A stretch of 64,000 nucleotides of DNA, from assembly GCA_016841605.1 (NCBI GenBank), contig JAENYV010000010.1, forward strand, positions 1-64,000, given 5' to 3'. The position numbers and the translations under genes are program-made. Below are positions 25,556 to 38,300 of this stretch, one piece after another. This stretch comes from Dethiobacter alkaliphilus. Its GTDB lineage: Bacteria; Bacillota; Dethiobacteria; DTU022; UBA8154. The notes beneath the pieces are model-generated. The model saw only the letters and a program-made list of their open reading frames with translations. It did no database searches and was not told the origin of the DNA. Every line of letters starts with the position of its first letter. Positions within the stretch are counted from its first letter, which is position 1.

Positions 25556-27157
25556 TCAGCTTATTTGGAAAATAGACCAAATAATGCCCTCCGATCCGCC
25601 TCCACCCAGGTCAAGAGGTACGGTTAAACCGTCAGCTTCATAGAAGAAACCTATAACGTCTCCCGCAACCAATTCAACTTCGCCTGCTAATGTCACTGTA
25701 CCACTTCCCAATATGGTTCTCAGTGTTAAAACAAGAGCCACATCCACATTTAATAAAGGAAACAGTCCAGTAATTAAATCCGTAACGATTGGAGAAGTCC
25801 TTCTGACCACAAATGCCGGATTGATTCCTGCGCCAAGACTAACCGTTATGGAAGCAGTAGTGGAATAGTTTATTGTTGCTTCAATAGAATATATTCCACT
25901 TGTTGGAACAGTGTAATTTCCTGTCACTTCATCAAAGGTAGCACTATCAAAATAAGGTGAAGTGACAGTCCAGCCCGTTAACTGTGTGGTTGCGGCAGTT
26001 GCGACTGTGGGAAGAAATGCTGAAAAGCCCTCTTGAGATATAGTTCCGGTAGGTCCGGTAACACCAGCGATCCCGGTAGGCCCAATAGCACCGGTAGGTC
26101 CGGCGGGACCAGTCGGTCCGGTAGGCCCAGTAGGCCCTGTAACTCCAGCGGGTGCTGTAGGTCCAGCAGGCCCGGTAGGTCCTATCGCACCGGTTGTACC
26201 AATAGGCCCTGTCGGTCCAGTAGGTCCTGTAGCGCCGGCGGGTCCGATATCACCAGGCAGCCCTGTCGGTCCAGTCGGCCCGGTAATGCCAGCGGTTCCG
26301 GTAGGTCCGGCAGGTCCAGTCGGTCCAATAGCACCGGTCGGCCCGGCAGGCCCAGCGGGACCAGTAGCACCAGCGGGTCCAGTAGGTCCAGTAGCACCAG
26401 CGGGTCCAGTAGGTCCAGTAACGCCAGCGGTTCCGGTAGGCCCAACAGCACCTGTAGCGCCAGCAGGTCCGGTAGGTCCTATCGCACCGGTTGTACCAAT
26501 AGGCCCTGTCGGTCCAGTAGGTCCTGTAGCGCCGGCGGGTCCGATATCACCAGGCAGCCCTGTCGGTCCAGTCGGCCCGGTAATGCCAGCGGTTCCGGTA
26601 GGTCCGGCAGGTCCAGTCGGTCCAATAGCACCGGTCGGCCCGGCAGGCCCAGCGGGACCGGTCGGTCCGGTAGCACCGTCTAACCCTTCCGCTGCTAATA
26701 AGGCAACATCATCAACAATTATATCGGCAGTACCTAATGCAGACAGCCTATTAACCAGCACGAGAGCTTGGGTCGCTCCAACCGGTGCGGGACCGGTGGT
26801 CACATAAATTTCTAGCCAATCATTATCTTCAACATTTCCTAGACGGTCCGTATCAATAACGGCAATGAGTTCATATCCGACAAAGTTAAAACCGGCATCA
26901 TAAAAAGGAATTGACAAAGAAACTTGCGGACTTGGCAATTCTCCCACTTTAGCCAAAGAAACCAAAAATTCATATCTTTCTCCTGCTTCCACAGGAACAA
27001 TTTGATAGACGTATGAATTGAGAACCCCATCTGTTAATCTTGCTGCGAAATACCCGGAATGACTAAAATCTCTGGTAATTGTTGCATTTAATGAAACCCA
27101 GGGTGGAAAGGAATTAGTTTCAAAACCGCCGTTTACTATTAAATTATTTAAAGACAC
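25556..27157 (-). CDS. Collagen-like (Gly-X-Thr) surface protein, BclA-like
   Basis: A 533-residue protein in three parts. Residues 1-155 form a beta-sandwich carbohydrate-binding-like domain ([15 protein letters not shown] at the start, [10 protein letters not shown] at the end). Residues about 158-375 are Gly-Pro-Thr collagen triplets ([10 protein letters not shown]). Residues about 380-533 form a beta-rich C-terminal head like that of BclA ([19 protein letters not shown]). In Bacilli and Clostridia such proteins trimerise and form hair-like filaments on spores. GTG at 27157 is the start, with GAGAGGTG upstream. The N-terminal domain has no signal peptide, which fits assembly onto the spore from the mother cell. 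A 189-bp exact repeat lies inside the collagen region. Confidence 0.85.
   Translation of the reverse strand: MSLNNLIVNGGFETNSFPPWVSLNATITRDFSHSGYFAARLTDGVLNSYVYQIVPVEAGERYEFLVSLAKVGELPSPQVSLSIPFYDAGFNFVGYELIAVIDTDRLGNVEDNDWLEIYVTTGPAPVGATQALVLVNRLSALGTADIIVDDVALLAAEGLDGATGPTGPAGPAGPTGAIGPTGPAGPTGTAGITGPTGPTGLPGDIGPAGATGPTGPTGPIGTTGAIGPTGPAGATGAVGPTGTAGVTGPTGPAGATGPTGPAGATGPAGPAGPTGAIGPTGPAGPTGTAGITGPTGPTGLPGDIGPAGATGPTGPTGPIGTTGAIGPTGPAGPTAPAGVTGPTGPTGPTGPAGPTGAIGPTGIAGVTGPTGTISQEGFSAFLPTVATAATTQLTGWTVTSPYFDSATFDEVTGNYTVPTSGIYSIEATINYSTTASITVSLGAGINPAFVVRRTSPIVTDLITGLFPLLNVDVALVLTLRTILGSGTVTLAGEVELVAGDVIGFFYEADGLTVPLDLGGGGSEGIIWSIFQIS
26174..26659 (-). repeat. Duplicated 189-bp block in the collagen region
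   Basis: 26174-26362 and 26471-26659 are identical over 189 bases (63 residues), with a 297-base (99-residue) offset. The collagen frame is kept. Shorter GGTCCAGTAGGTCC-type repeats fill the whole region, so length variation by recombination is likely. Confidence 0.85.
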
Positions 27158-27818
27158 CTTATCACCTCTCTATTGTTATATAGTAAATTTTAGTAATAAA
27201 ATAGCAAATATGAAAATCTACTATTTGTTTATAATACGAAGGGAATAAGAAAATTGTTACTTACAGTTAGCTTTAGTGTGAAGATACTTGATATATTCCG
27301 AGACTATCTCCAGATATTGAACAAGTATGTTCTCAAATTCAAAAAGAAAAAACCATCGGCAACCCCTAAACGGCAAGTAACAAGCAAACCGGAATAAGTC
27401 GTTAACCGATGGTTTTTTATTTTTAACGCTAGTTTGTCTATGGTGCTACAAACTCAACTTAAATTACTTCCTCAAACAAATCTTTAATATCTGTCGATAG
27501 GCCGTCAAAAACAAATGATCGGGCAATGTCTCCTTTTCCGAATGTTTTAACTTTATGATTTATTGTACAATATCTTCATTTTTTTGCCTATTTTATTTGT
27601 CTGTTCAATTATATAATGCCAAGTTGACTGTTATCCGCACGCAAATAAAAAAACGCGCAAAAAGATGGAGGATTTTGCATATTTTTATAGAAGTCTTTTA
27701 TGCGAGAATATTGGGAAATAATGCTTAATCAAGCAGGGAAGAATCTTGAGCTTAGACCTTAAAATTTATAAGGAAAACGTATTATCAGAGCATTTATATT
27801 AAAAAAGGAGGGTATTTT
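27158..27818. other. Divergent intergenic region before the giant surface genes
   Basis: It holds the minus-strand start region of the collagen-like gene and a hairpin at 27347-27418. The rest, upstream of the gene at 27819, is AT-rich. I see no riboswitch or convincing promoter pair. Confidence 0.4.
27347..27418. terminator. Orphan 13-bp hairpin with A- and T-runs
   Basis: AAAAAACCATCGG (27347-27359) pairs perfectly with CCGATGGTTTTTT (27406-27418). It is not at the end of any recognised gene, so either an unannotated small RNA ends here or it insulates the two divergent units. Confidence 0.7.
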
Positions 27819-30800
27819 ATGAAGTTGACATGGCGATGGACAATTATGAGAATTATGATGGTAATGATTGCCGGTGCTTTAACACTGGTTGTTCCGGCAG
27901 GAGTAGTGCAGGCTGATGAGGTAGCAACATATCCGCTGGAAGACGGTTTCGAGGCGGAAGAACCAGCTGCCTGCTGGACGGTATCAGGCACTTATAGTGG
28001 AGACCAAAACTGGGGATTCCCGGATGAGAATTATACAGGGGGGACTCACAGTGGGGACAGGTGTCTGACCAGCAGTCCCACGGGCAGCTATGGCAATAAC
28101 GAGGAACGCATTTTGTTAACAGTTGTAGATTTTACCTATTCCCCCAGTGAGCCGGTATTGAGCTTCTGGCAGCGCTACAACCTGGGTGTAGGAGACTACA
28201 TCTGTGTGGAGATATCCCAGGATCAGGGCAGCACCTGGAGCCGGTTGTATGGTGTTACCGGGATGAAACTGGGCTGGCACCAGGTTAGAATTTCCCTGGC
28301 TTCTTATCGAAACGAAGAAGATCTGCAGGTGCGCTTTAAACTTAAAAGTGATTCGGCTGACTGCCAGGACGGCTGGTACATAGATGATGTAAAGATTGCT
28401 GAAGGAACAACCGACCCGGCGCTACCGGTTCCTTTTCTCGATGGAGCTGAAACCGGAAGCAGTGAAGATTTATGGAACAGTTCCAGCTGGGTAAGAAGCG
28501 ATGATGATGCCTATGATGGCGACAACTGCTGGTATATAGTAAACAATGACCCGTACAAGGGTTATTATTACCTGACCAGTGCACGGAATTTCGACCTTTT
28601 CGGAACGACCAGTCCGGAACTGGTATACATGCAAAAGGCAGACCAGTATGATCGACTTTATGTCCAGGTTTCAACCAACAATGGCCTGACCTGGAAGACC
28701 TTAAACTATGAAGATGTAGGAGAATGGCCTCCCTCAAGCTGGAGCCGCAAAGTAGTAGATCTTTCCGATTATACTGATCAAAAGATCCGCCTGCGTTTTT
28801 ATTTAAATAAAGATAGTGCCGGGTGGTGGATGCTGGATAATATCAGTATCGCTGACGCAGAAGCGGGAGTAGTGCTGGAAGAACCCGTACTGAACGGATA
28901 CAACGGGCTGGATCTGTCCTGGAGCAGATATACGGGGGATGACTTTTTAAGATATGAGATTCGCCGTTCTACCAGTTCCGGGGTAACCTTTAATTCCTAT
29001 CTGGTAAATACGATTAACGACATCGAAACATTAAATTACACTGATACCGGGCTTGCTATGAACCGGGACTATTATTATAAGATTTATGTAGTTAAAACAG
29101 GGGGAGTAGTAAGTTCGGCCGGTAATGAAGTACAGGGTCAAACTGCATCCTGGCCTTACCCGCTTATTGATGATTTTGAAAGCGGGGAACTGCAGCCGTG
29201 GTGGAGTTATGTTAATGGTGATTTTAGTGACGGTAGAACCTGGGGATTATGCAGCAGTTATACTAATGGTTCCGGTTATTGTGTGACCAGCAGCCCTGGG
29301 GGAAGCTATACAAGCTATGATGAACGCATTTTGCAGGCCGCAGTGAGCCTTTCTGATGCCGCTTCTCCGGTTCTCAGTTTCGACCATTATTATCACGTGG
29401 GCAGCGGAACCTGCATTTCGGTGGAGATTTCAACCGACGGCAGTAATTGGGAGAAACGATATGCCCGATACGATAGTGGAAGTAATGATATGTGGACTAG
29501 GGAAAGGGTGGACCTTTCCTCATACCAGGGAAAAGATGTAGTGTTCCTGCGTTTCCGTCTGAAAAGCTACCAGGGCAGTGGTGGTGAAGGATGGTATATT
29601 GATGATGTACAAATTGAAGACGGCGTTTTAGAACCGGTAGTTAATCTTCCCTTTATGGATGATGCTGAAACTGCATACAGTGAAGAAATATGGAACAGCT
29701 CCGCCTGGTATTTAAGCTACGGTGACAGTTCCAGCGGAGAAAAATCCTGGTTTGTAAACAGCAATAATATTTCTGATGGAACCTATTACCTGACTTCAGC
29801 AAAAAAAATAGATTTGAGAGATGTAGAAAATCCGATTCTGGGCTTCTGGGAGAAATATTATACCAGAGACAGCAGGTTCAGAGTTGAATTATCGCTCAAT
29901 GATGGCCTTTCTTGGAAAACCATTAGATATTACAGAGATACGAGAGAAGGTGTAACTACTTCCTGGCAGTGGATGCAGGTGGATCTGTCACCCTATCGCG
30001 GACAAAAAATAAGGCTGCGTTTTTCCATGGACTGCAACCGGGACGGCTGGTGGAGACTGGATGATATAACTATTGCCGAGCAGACCGGCGGGGTTGAGTT
30101 GCAAGCCCCGGTGCCGCTCAGTCATACCAGCCTGCAGCTCAACTGGAGCCGGAGCAACCTGAGCCCGGAAGAATTCCTCCGTTACGAAATCCGGCGTTCG
30201 AAAGAGCCGGGGGTAGATGTTGTCTCCACCCTAGTATATACGGAATACGACTCTGCCATAACCAGCTATGTGGACAGCAATCTGGATCAGAACCAGGTCT
30301 ATTATTACAAGGTTTATGAAGTCGGAAGAGAAAACATCTTTGCCGGCAGTAATGAAGTCATGTCCACGACCTCCTACCCTTACTATACCAGTTATCCGGT
30401 CTATGATAATTTCGAAGGAGACAGTGTCGATGCGGACTGGAGCCTGACCACGTGGGGAATAGCTGAAGGTAAGGGACGCAATGGCGGAAAATGTCTTACG
30501 GACAGCCCGGATACGGTTTACGGCAATAATGAAAACCGGATATTGACCACCGCGGTAGACCTGCGCCTGGCCCAAATGCCGGTCCTTACCTTCTGGCACC
30601 GGCATAATCTGGCCACCGGTGACCTGGGCTATGTTACAATATCTACCGACCAGGGGGCAAACTGGACCAGGTTGTTTGTTACCGGCGGGGTAATAGACGG
30701 GTGGAAAGAAGAAAACATTGATCTAAGTTTTTATGCGGGACAATCCGATATTTGGTTGGCTTTCCACCTGGACACGGACAGTGACGTAGTTACAGACGGC

Positions 30801-32285
30801 TGGTATATAGATGATGTGAGCATAGCTGAAACCGCCACCCCGGTCCTGGATTACCCGTTTGTTGCAGACGCTGAAGATCCATCCGGTCTAGTAAAAATTT
30901 TTGATTCCGGCTGGCAGGAGACCGTTGATGCAGCCTACAGTGGTAAAAAAGGATGGTATGTGGATTATCGGGATCCTTATAAGGGGATGTACTATCTTAC
31001 TGCCTCCGGAAGTATTGATCTTAACGATGCAATCAACCCGGTCTTAACATTTTGGCATTCTTACTATCTTTCCTATTCAAAAGTGATTGTTCAGGGTTCT
31101 ATTGATGGTGGAATTGAATGGGAAAACATATATTACTGGGAGACTGGATATAACTCAAAAGGTGATTGGGCAAGAACGCAAATTAGCCTTTCGGACTACC
31201 GGGGAGAAAAACTGCGCTTACGTTTCATTACCTATGATGGGAGCGGCTGGTGGAAGATAGACAATATCAGTGTATCGGAAGCCGACAGCATTGAACCGGA
31301 CTCGGTAAATGACCTGCGGGTTAAATTCGCCGGCAATCGCAGTATTACACTTAAATGGACGGCAGTAGGGGATGACGAGAAAAGCGGGCAGGCATATATA
31401 TATGACATAAGGTACTCAACTGAGACAATAGAAGAGAGCAACTTTGAAGAGGCGACCCAGGTGATAAGTGTTGTTCAACCCCAGACCGCCGGAATGACAG
31501 AGAGTATAACTATTAATAATCTGTACCCTGCTACTGCTTACTATTTTGCCGTCAAAGCGGCTGATGAACTGCTTCAGTGGTCGGGAATTTCCAATATAGC
31601 AACAGGTACGACAACCCACGAAATCTCACCGGGTGCTGCTGCTGTTGAGGCCAGGTTCAGGACTGATCCGGCCGGGCAATTGGGAGAATTCCTGCAGGAG
31701 ATGGTCGGAGGACATGATTATACGTATACAATATATATTGATGCTTCCCAGGTGCAGCAGCTGCACGCGGCCAGTTATAATATTACTTATGATCCGGAAA
31801 TCCTTGAGGTTACCGGTGTTACCGACGGTCTGATCGGTGAAGTTAATCTGCCGGTAGACAACTGGAATATAATAGAACCGGGAGAAGCAGGTCAGCCGAA
31901 TCGGGTCAGTATAGTGCAGGAAGTCGAGGCAGATGGTAGCGCCAGTGGGGACGGCTATCTGGCGGTTCTGCAGGTAAGGCCTGTTGCGGGAAACAGGCTT
32001 GATACATCTATCGGGTTTGAAGATGGTGAACTCACCCGCTTGGAAGACGGCGGTGAAGAAATAACCGCCGAGTGGTACGGATGCAGCTTTATCCGCACTG
32101 ATTATTACAGTGGTGATGCGAATGGTGATAACGCAGTTAATGCTATTGATCTCGTCAAAGCAAAGAGATTTGTCGTTGAACTGGATATGGATGATCCACA
32201 AAAGGGTGCTGATGCCAACCATGATGGTGATATAAGTGCAATGGACGTTACCAGGGTAAGATACATCATCATGGAGGCCATCTAA
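27819..32285 (+). CDS. Giant secreted protein: repeated anchor-J/MAM-like modules, FN3, cohesin-like domain and dockerin
   Basis: A 1488-residue exported protein (signal peptide about 1-32). It has three copies of a tandem module: two jelly-roll domains of the choice-of-anchor-J/MAM type (ends GWYIDDVKIAEG near 184, WWMLDNISIAD near 335, GWYIDDVQIEDG near 591, WWRLDDITIAEQ near 744, GWYIDDVSIAET near 994, GWWKIDNISV near 1142), each pair followed by a fibronectin-III-like domain. A cohesin-like domain follows at about 1295-1420. The C-terminus is a type I dockerin with two calcium loops (GDANGDNAVNAIDLVKAKRF and DANHDGDISAMDVTRVRYII). AAAGGAGGG precedes the ATG. The dockerin could dock onto the cohesins encoded by the next two genes. 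It is probably an adhesin or scaffold part; no catalytic domain is seen. Confidence 0.85.
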   Translation: MKLTWRWTIMRIMMVMIAGALTLVVPAGVVQADEVATYPLEDGFEAEEPAACWTVSGTYSGDQNWGFPDENYTGGTHSGDRCLTSSPTGSYGNNEERILLTVVDFTYSPSEPVLSFWQRYNLGVGDYICVEISQDQGSTWSRLYGVTGMKLGWHQVRISLASYRNEEDLQVRFKLKSDSADCQDGWYIDDVKIAEGTTDPALPVPFLDGAETGSSEDLWNSSSWVRSDDDAYDGDNCWYIVNNDPYKGYYYLTSARNFDLFGTTSPELVYMQKADQYDRLYVQVSTNNGLTWKTLNYEDVGEWPPSSWSRKVVDLSDYTDQKIRLRFYLNKDSAGWWMLDNISIADAEAGVVLEEPVLNGYNGLDLSWSRYTGDDFLRYEIRRSTSSGVTFNSYLVNTINDIETLNYTDTGLAMNRDYYYKIYVVKTGGVVSSAGNEVQGQTASWPYPLIDDFESGELQPWWSYVNGDFSDGRTWGLCSSYTNGSGYCVTSSPGGSYTSYDERILQAAVSLSDAASPVLSFDHYYHVGSGTCISVEISTDGSNWEKRYARYDSGSNDMWTRERVDLSSYQGKDVVFLRFRLKSYQGSGGEGWYIDDVQIEDGVLEPVVNLPFMDDAETAYSEEIWNSSAWYLSYGDSSSGEKSWFVNSNNISDGTYYLTSAKKIDLRDVENPILGFWEKYYTRDSRFRVELSLNDGLSWKTIRYYRDTREGVTTSWQWMQVDLSPYRGQKIRLRFSMDCNRDGWWRLDDITIAEQTGGVELQAPVPLSHTSLQLNWSRSNLSPEEFLRYEIRRSKEPGVDVVSTLVYTEYDSAITSYVDSNLDQNQVYYYKVYEVGRENIFAGSNEVMSTTSYPYYTSYPVYDNFEGDSVDADWSLTTWGIAEGKGRNGGKCLTDSPDTVYGNNENRILTTAVDLRLAQMPVLTFWHRHNLATGDLGYVTISTDQGANWTRLFVTGGVIDGWKEENIDLSFYAGQSDIWLAFHLDTDSDVVTDGWYIDDVSIAETATPVLDYPFVADAEDPSGLVKIFDSGWQETVDAAYSGKKGWYVDYRDPYKGMYYLTASGSIDLNDAINPVLTFWHSYYLSYSKVIVQGSIDGGIEWENIYYWETGYNSKGDWARTQISLSDYRGEKLRLRFITYDGSGWWKIDNISVSEADSIEPDSVNDLRVKFAGNRSITLKWTAVGDDEKSGQAYIYDIRYSTETIEESNFEEATQVISVVQPQTAGMTESITINNLYPATAYYFAVKAADELLQWSGISNIATGTTTHEISPGAAAVEARFRTDPAGQLGEFLQEMVGGHDYTYTIYIDASQVQQLHAASYNITYDPEILEVTGVTDGLIGEVNLPVDNWNIIEPGEAGQPNRVSIVQEVEADGSASGDGYLAVLQVRPVAGNRLDTSIGFEDGELTRLEDGGEEITAEWYGCSFIRTDYYSGDANGDNAVNAIDLVKAKRFVVELDMDDPQKGADANHDGDISAMDVTRVRYIIMEAI

Positions 32286-32322
32286 TGGGGCCACTAAGTG
32301 AAAATGAAAGGAGGGCTTCAAG

Positions 32323-35300
32323 ATGCGCCTAAAACGTCTATCCAAAAAGATAATGTCCATATTGCTGATACTCTCTTTCCTGGCAGGGCCGCTCAATTTT
32401 TTTACAGTTCAGGCAGAAGAAGAATCATGCAGTATTGAAATAAAGATGCCCGGGCAGGTGCGGACCGGCAGCCGGTTTACCGGTGAAATGCTAATCAGTA
32501 ATGTGCATGATCTCAGCGCGGTTCAGTACGACCTGGTTTTTGATGATACCGAACTGGAGGTAATCCGGGTCTCTGCAGGTCAGATAGGAGAAGAGGCTCT
32601 GCCGGTTACGGACTGGAAAATGGTCAGCGCCGGCCGGATAAGAATATTGCAGGAAACTTCCGGGGAAAACGGTTTATCTGGTTCAGGCTGTCTAAGCAAA
32701 GTTTTGTTTCGTGCCGGCGAGGAGGCAGTAAGCCAGGTCCGGATCGACCTGGACAAGATTGTTTTGAGCAACAGCCTGGCCGAACAAATTACAGCCACAT
32801 GGATATCGGACAAGGTGGAAATTATTACCTGGGAATCATCCCTGGCTATCGCAACAAATTATCTGCCTTCTACGCCGGTCGATGTTCCCTACCAGGAATT
32901 TTTAGTAGGTGAAGGTGGAGCGCCACCTTATCAGTGGGATATGATTGGAGGCGAGCTGCCGGAAGGACTTGAGTTGAACCGGGACAGCGGAGAGATAGCG
33001 GGGATAGCCCGGGAAGAAGGGAGCTTTACTTTTGCGCTCCGGCTTACCGATAATGTGGGAAGTTCGGTTTATAAGGAGATGGGTATGGTTACCGGAGTCA
33101 GTCTGTTTACGGATATCCAGGTTGCAGATCTTATGCGGCCTGATCGCACCTATCCGTTAACTATTTATTACGGCAATGAGGGTGACTTTGAACTGAAAGC
33201 ATCTCTTTTTCGGCTGACCAGCCCGACTAATGCACCCCTGCGCAGCAGTTCGGATGAATCATACGAAGTGGGAGACCGCTATTATCTGGGGATAGGTAAA
33301 AAAGATCCGGCTGATATCCTGGTGAGCGGTTATAATAATAAAATTGAACTTCAGACCCGTGGAACCCATACTTTTACCATGGATTTCGAACTGAATGAAA
33401 TAATACCTGATAATACGGCTTTGGATTGGAATGAAATACTTAATAACCGTCCGGAATATTACGATTCGGACGGGTGGCCGGCAGTTGTGGAAAATCTGCA
33501 AGAGCAGGTGGGGGAGACCACCGCAGAAATGATTGCGGTGTTGAGACAGGATGCGGCTTACTTGAGCCGGGAAGGAATTTTTGTTCAGGATGTTGGTGAG
33601 TTGATGTCGATGGAGGTGGCAGAGGCGCTGGCAACCGGTTTTACTCCTGAACTGGAACAGAGTACGGATGTTTTTTATTCTGCTCCAGGTCCTGACCTGG
33701 AATTTACCCGTTATTATCCCCAGGCACTTGACCGGCGTTACCACCTGGGGTTTTTGGGCCGGGGCTGGCTGCATTCCTACGATATATACCTTGCTAAAGA
33801 CAAAGACAACAATATTATCATAACCGCTCCGGCCTATCGCAGCATCTTCACCAGGGAGGATGACGGCAGCTATCAGCCTCCGGACGGGGATTACAGCCGG
33901 CTGGAAAAAGTATCCGGGGGATATGAATTATCCGACCGGTCAAGTACCAGTTGGTATTTTAATAATGATGGCCGGCTTACAGGTATCGGTGATAAGAACG
34001 GAAACCGCCTTGATCTATCTTATGCGGGCAATCAATTAAAAAGGGTTCAGCATACCAGTGGCCAGTACATCGAGTTTACTTATAATGCCGCAGGGAGAAT
34101 GACCGGCTTAACCGACCATGCCGGAAGGATTACCACTTTCCGCTATGACAGTACCGGAACGTTACTGGCCGAAGTCAAACAGCCGGGGAGCTGGATTAAT
34201 AAATATGAGTATATTACCGAAGCATCCAGCCGGGCCCGGTACAGCCTGAACAAAATCGTCTATGCCGATGGTAGGGAGAGACATCTTGTTTATGACGGTA
34301 AAGGCAGGGTAACGGCTGACCATCCCGGTGACGAAAGCCAAGGTACAATTTATGAATACCCGCGGACAGGCAAGATCATAGTCACAGAGCAACCGGACGA
34401 ACCGATAACCTTTTATTTTAATCAAGACCGGGCTGTTGTACGTATAGTTAATGCGGAGGGAGAAACTGCCTATTATTCCTATGACAATAAAGGCCGGCTA
34501 GTTGAATGTGAAGGACCGGACAGTTTGACGGTGAGCCTTGGCTACGATACTTCAGGCAACCTGACCGTGGTAAAGGATACCGGTGATCATAGTACCTATT
34601 TTTCGTACTATGGAAACAACCTGCCGGCATCTCTGGAAGATGCAAAAGGCAATGTTACCGGTTATCAATACAGTGACAAGGGCAACCTGGAACAGGTGAA
34701 ACTACCGGATGACTGTTCCTATTCCCTGAGCCATGATACCAGGGGGCTGATAACCCGTGCCGCTAATTGTCGCGGTCAGGAAATTGAATACCAGTATGAC
34801 GAACTGGGACGGGTTACGCGAGAAGACTATCCGGATGAAACCTGGATAGAATATGATTACAATGATTCCGGCCGCCTGACTGCAGCCAGGAACAGTTCGG
34901 GTACAATAGAATTGCAGTACAATGAACGCGAGCTCCTGACCAGAGTAAATTACCCCTCAGGTAATTTCCTGAAATACGGCTATGACGAACTGGGACGGTG
35001 CGAAAGCAGGGTGGATCAGACCGGTTTCGCTTTGAACTATGACTATGACGGCCAGGGGCGTTTGGAGAGTATAAAAGACAGCAAAATGAGTCTTATTGTT
35101 GCTTACGAGTACGACCAGGCCGGGCGTATTACCAGAGAAACAAAAGGGAATGGACTAGATACGATATACGACTATAATGAACTGGGACAGCTTGACTCAT
35201 TGGTCAACTATAAGCCGTCAGGTGAGGTTTTATCCGGGTTTAACTATTCGTATGATAAATATAACCGTTGTACTGATGTTGTTACTTCCGCAGGGACAAT

Positions 35301-38300
35301 AAAATATCATTATGACAATGAAGGTCAGTTGACCGGGGTTTCATACCCGGATGGAAATCAGGAAACTTACAGTTATGACGCAGTCGGCAATCGTATTACA
35401 GCAGAAGCAGACGGAAGTAAAAAGAGATATATTACCAACCCGCGCAACCAGTATACTGCGGCGGGGGGCAGTTCTTTCTCCTATGATCCCGACGGCAACC
35501 TGGTAGCGGAAATTGCGCGGGGTATTAATACCACGTACCAGTATGACGCCATGAATCGCCTGGTTGGAGTGCAGTCACCGGATGATACCTGGGAATACTG
35601 TTATGATGTACTGGGTAACCGGTCGTCAGTAATACACAATGGTGAAGAAAGAAGGTTTACCTGTGAACCGTCGGGTATGGTAGATGCTGATGTGGTGACG
35701 GAGTATGACTCAGAGGGAACGGTGATGGCCCGCTACATTTACGGACGGGGCCTGGCTGCGATGATCAATGATAAAGGCAGCTGCCTGTACTATGCCTTTG
35801 ACGGTTCCGGCAACACACAGCAGATTGTTGATTCCAATCTGAATATATTAAACTCCTATGAATATACCCCATTTGGCCTGTTCAATAATAAAAATGAGCT
35901 GGTCCGGAATCCTTTCCAATTTTCGGGTAGGTGGGGGGTTATGGCCGAGGAAGGACAGGAACTGTACTGGATGCGCAACCGGTATTATGATCCGGCCCGG
36001 GGACGGTTTTTGACTGAGGACCCGATCGGATTGTTGGGAGGAGACGAAAACCTGTACAGTTACTGTCATAACGACCCAATCAATTATATTGACCCACTGG
36101 GCACCCGTTGGGGTGAAAATGAAGAGACTATGGGCTTTGGGCGTGGACGTAAGGTGGATTTCACTCCCAAAACTAAGGAGGAGGCTGTCTTTCAAAAGGT
36201 AGTTGGCGGAGGATTATTGGCCATGATCCTGGCACCGGTTGTCGCTTATTTTGGTCCGGCGGTGGTGGCCAAAGGCAAGGTTCTCGCCACCAATGTCGGC
36301 GGTGCCACAATTACTACTCTTGTCAATCATCCGGAGATACCGGAGAAAATGATGAGTTATATTGAAAGTTATTATGGACCGGGTGCTCCCAATTTCAACT
36401 GGTCGGGCCTGGCCGGCTGGGGGTCCAGTCAGCTGGGATTGCATGAATATGTGCTGAGCCGTATTTACGGGGAGAAGAGAAATTCAACTTCATCACTGGC
36501 TATACGTTCATGGGACCCCAATGAGAAAGAAGGGCCGGAAGGTGACGTTGTGGCCGGCAGCACCATATCCTATAAGATTTTGTTTGAAAATGATCCGGAG
36601 GGATACCCCAAGACCGACAACCTGCAAGCAACCGCTGTAGAGCTTAAAGTACAGATTAATGAAGAAGGAAAAGCCTATTATGTAGTCCTGGCTCCGGATG
36701 CTGCGGCACCGGACAGCGAACAGGTCAAAGCAGGTCATGACGGTATGGATGAAGAGGCTGAGATTAAGGGAATGATGGATGTGGCAGCTTATACCGATAT
36801 TACCGCGGAAATAGAAGGGCTGCTTCCACGTACGGAGTATAAGATATATGTAGTAGCTGAAGATGAAAGCTGTAACCTGACCGACGTGCAGGTGCTGGAT
36901 ATTGAGACTCCGGCTGAGACGGAAAGTGGGACATTTTCAACATTATCCGCCGGTGATGGTGCTGAATCCGGAGACGAGACTGTAATGACGGCCTGTTATT
37001 CCGGATTTACGGCTCAGTCTGAGAGTGGCGAAGATAACGAACCTCCTGTCTTTCCCATCGGTTCTACCGCGCCGGTGCAAGAATTAAGGGTAGTTGATAA
37101 TCTCCATCCGGCTTTGGACTGGAGTTCATTCCGGCCTACCGGGTATGGGTTTGGTGACAATGTGTATTTGCTGGATGGTGAGGAGGGCCACTACAGTGGA
37201 AGGGTCAATATTTCTGACTATCGTAATGATATAGATAAAGAATGGTGGGTGGATGTATCTATTGATATTAATCTTATCAATGGACAGATAGTATGGAAAT
37301 TAACCACCCTGGACCCGGATACAGGAGCTCTTCCCCTTGATGCGCTGGCCGGTTTCCTGCCGGTCAATGATAAAGATCTGGCCAATGGTGAAGGATACCT
37401 TACTTATGATGTTAAGGTCCGGGATGATGCGGCCGCGGGAATTAATATTACCAACCAGGCCGAGATATTCTTTGACTATAATCCGGGCATATTTACTCCC
37501 AAAGTGTCCAATATGGTAATAGAACCATCTGAGCCGGTTATTGAAGTGCCGCAGATTGCGCTTAGTACAGAGCGGTTGGACTTCGGTACCCTGGAAGTGG
37601 GTGAAACTGCCGGCAAAATTTTAACAGTCTACAACAGCGGATCATCTACCCTTCAGGTAAGCGAATTTACCGGTCCGTTTACCCCGTTTGTCCTGGAAGG
37701 CGGAGAAAACCTAACCGAAGCAATTCCCCCGGGTGCATCGGTCGAGTTGCAGCTAAGCTTTGCCCCGGTTGTTAAAGGTGATTTCTTAAGTATTCTGACT
37801 ATCAATTCAAATGCGGAAGAAGACGCAGCTACCCAGATAGAGCTGCTTGGTTCTGCGGTTCCGGTCCCGGCTCCGGCTATCATGGCTGTGCCCTGTGAAC
37901 TGGTTTTTGCGGATACGGTCAAAGGAAATTCACTTGAACAGTCTATTGCTATTTATAATAATGGTAATGCCGATTTGAAGATAAGTCAGGCCGGATTTGA
38001 GTCACCGGGGTCAGGCGCTTTTAGCTTGCCGGGTATTGATGAAAGCGAGATAAATGTTGCTCCAGGAAAGTCAATATCATTAAAAGTGCGATTTACCCCC
38101 CCGGAGGCCCCAGAGCCATATGAATATAATGATACTCTGCTTCTCGAAACCAATGACCCGGAATACGGGTTACTGGAAATTACGGTAGCCGGCTCCGGAA
38201 TTCTGCCCGCACCGGATATAGCCCTTTCCAGGGAGAGTATACTTTTTGGCCTGATTAAGGCTGGGGATACGGTTGAACGTTCATTTACAGTAATGAATAA

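Noticed and set aside
26033-26807. Plus-strand frames of 173-216 codons opposite the collagen-like gene
   Set aside because: Repeated Gly-X-Thr codons leave all frames open; the products are low-complexity mirror images without start signals.
27580-27815. Possible cyclic-di-GMP riboswitch before the giant surface operon
   Set aside because: Fragments such as CGCAAA occur by chance, but the paired tetraloop and receptor helices cannot be built.
31626-32396. Minus-strand frame of 256 codons across the junction of two surface genes
   Set aside because: It lies antisense to the cohesin and dockerin domains and has no recognisable protein features.
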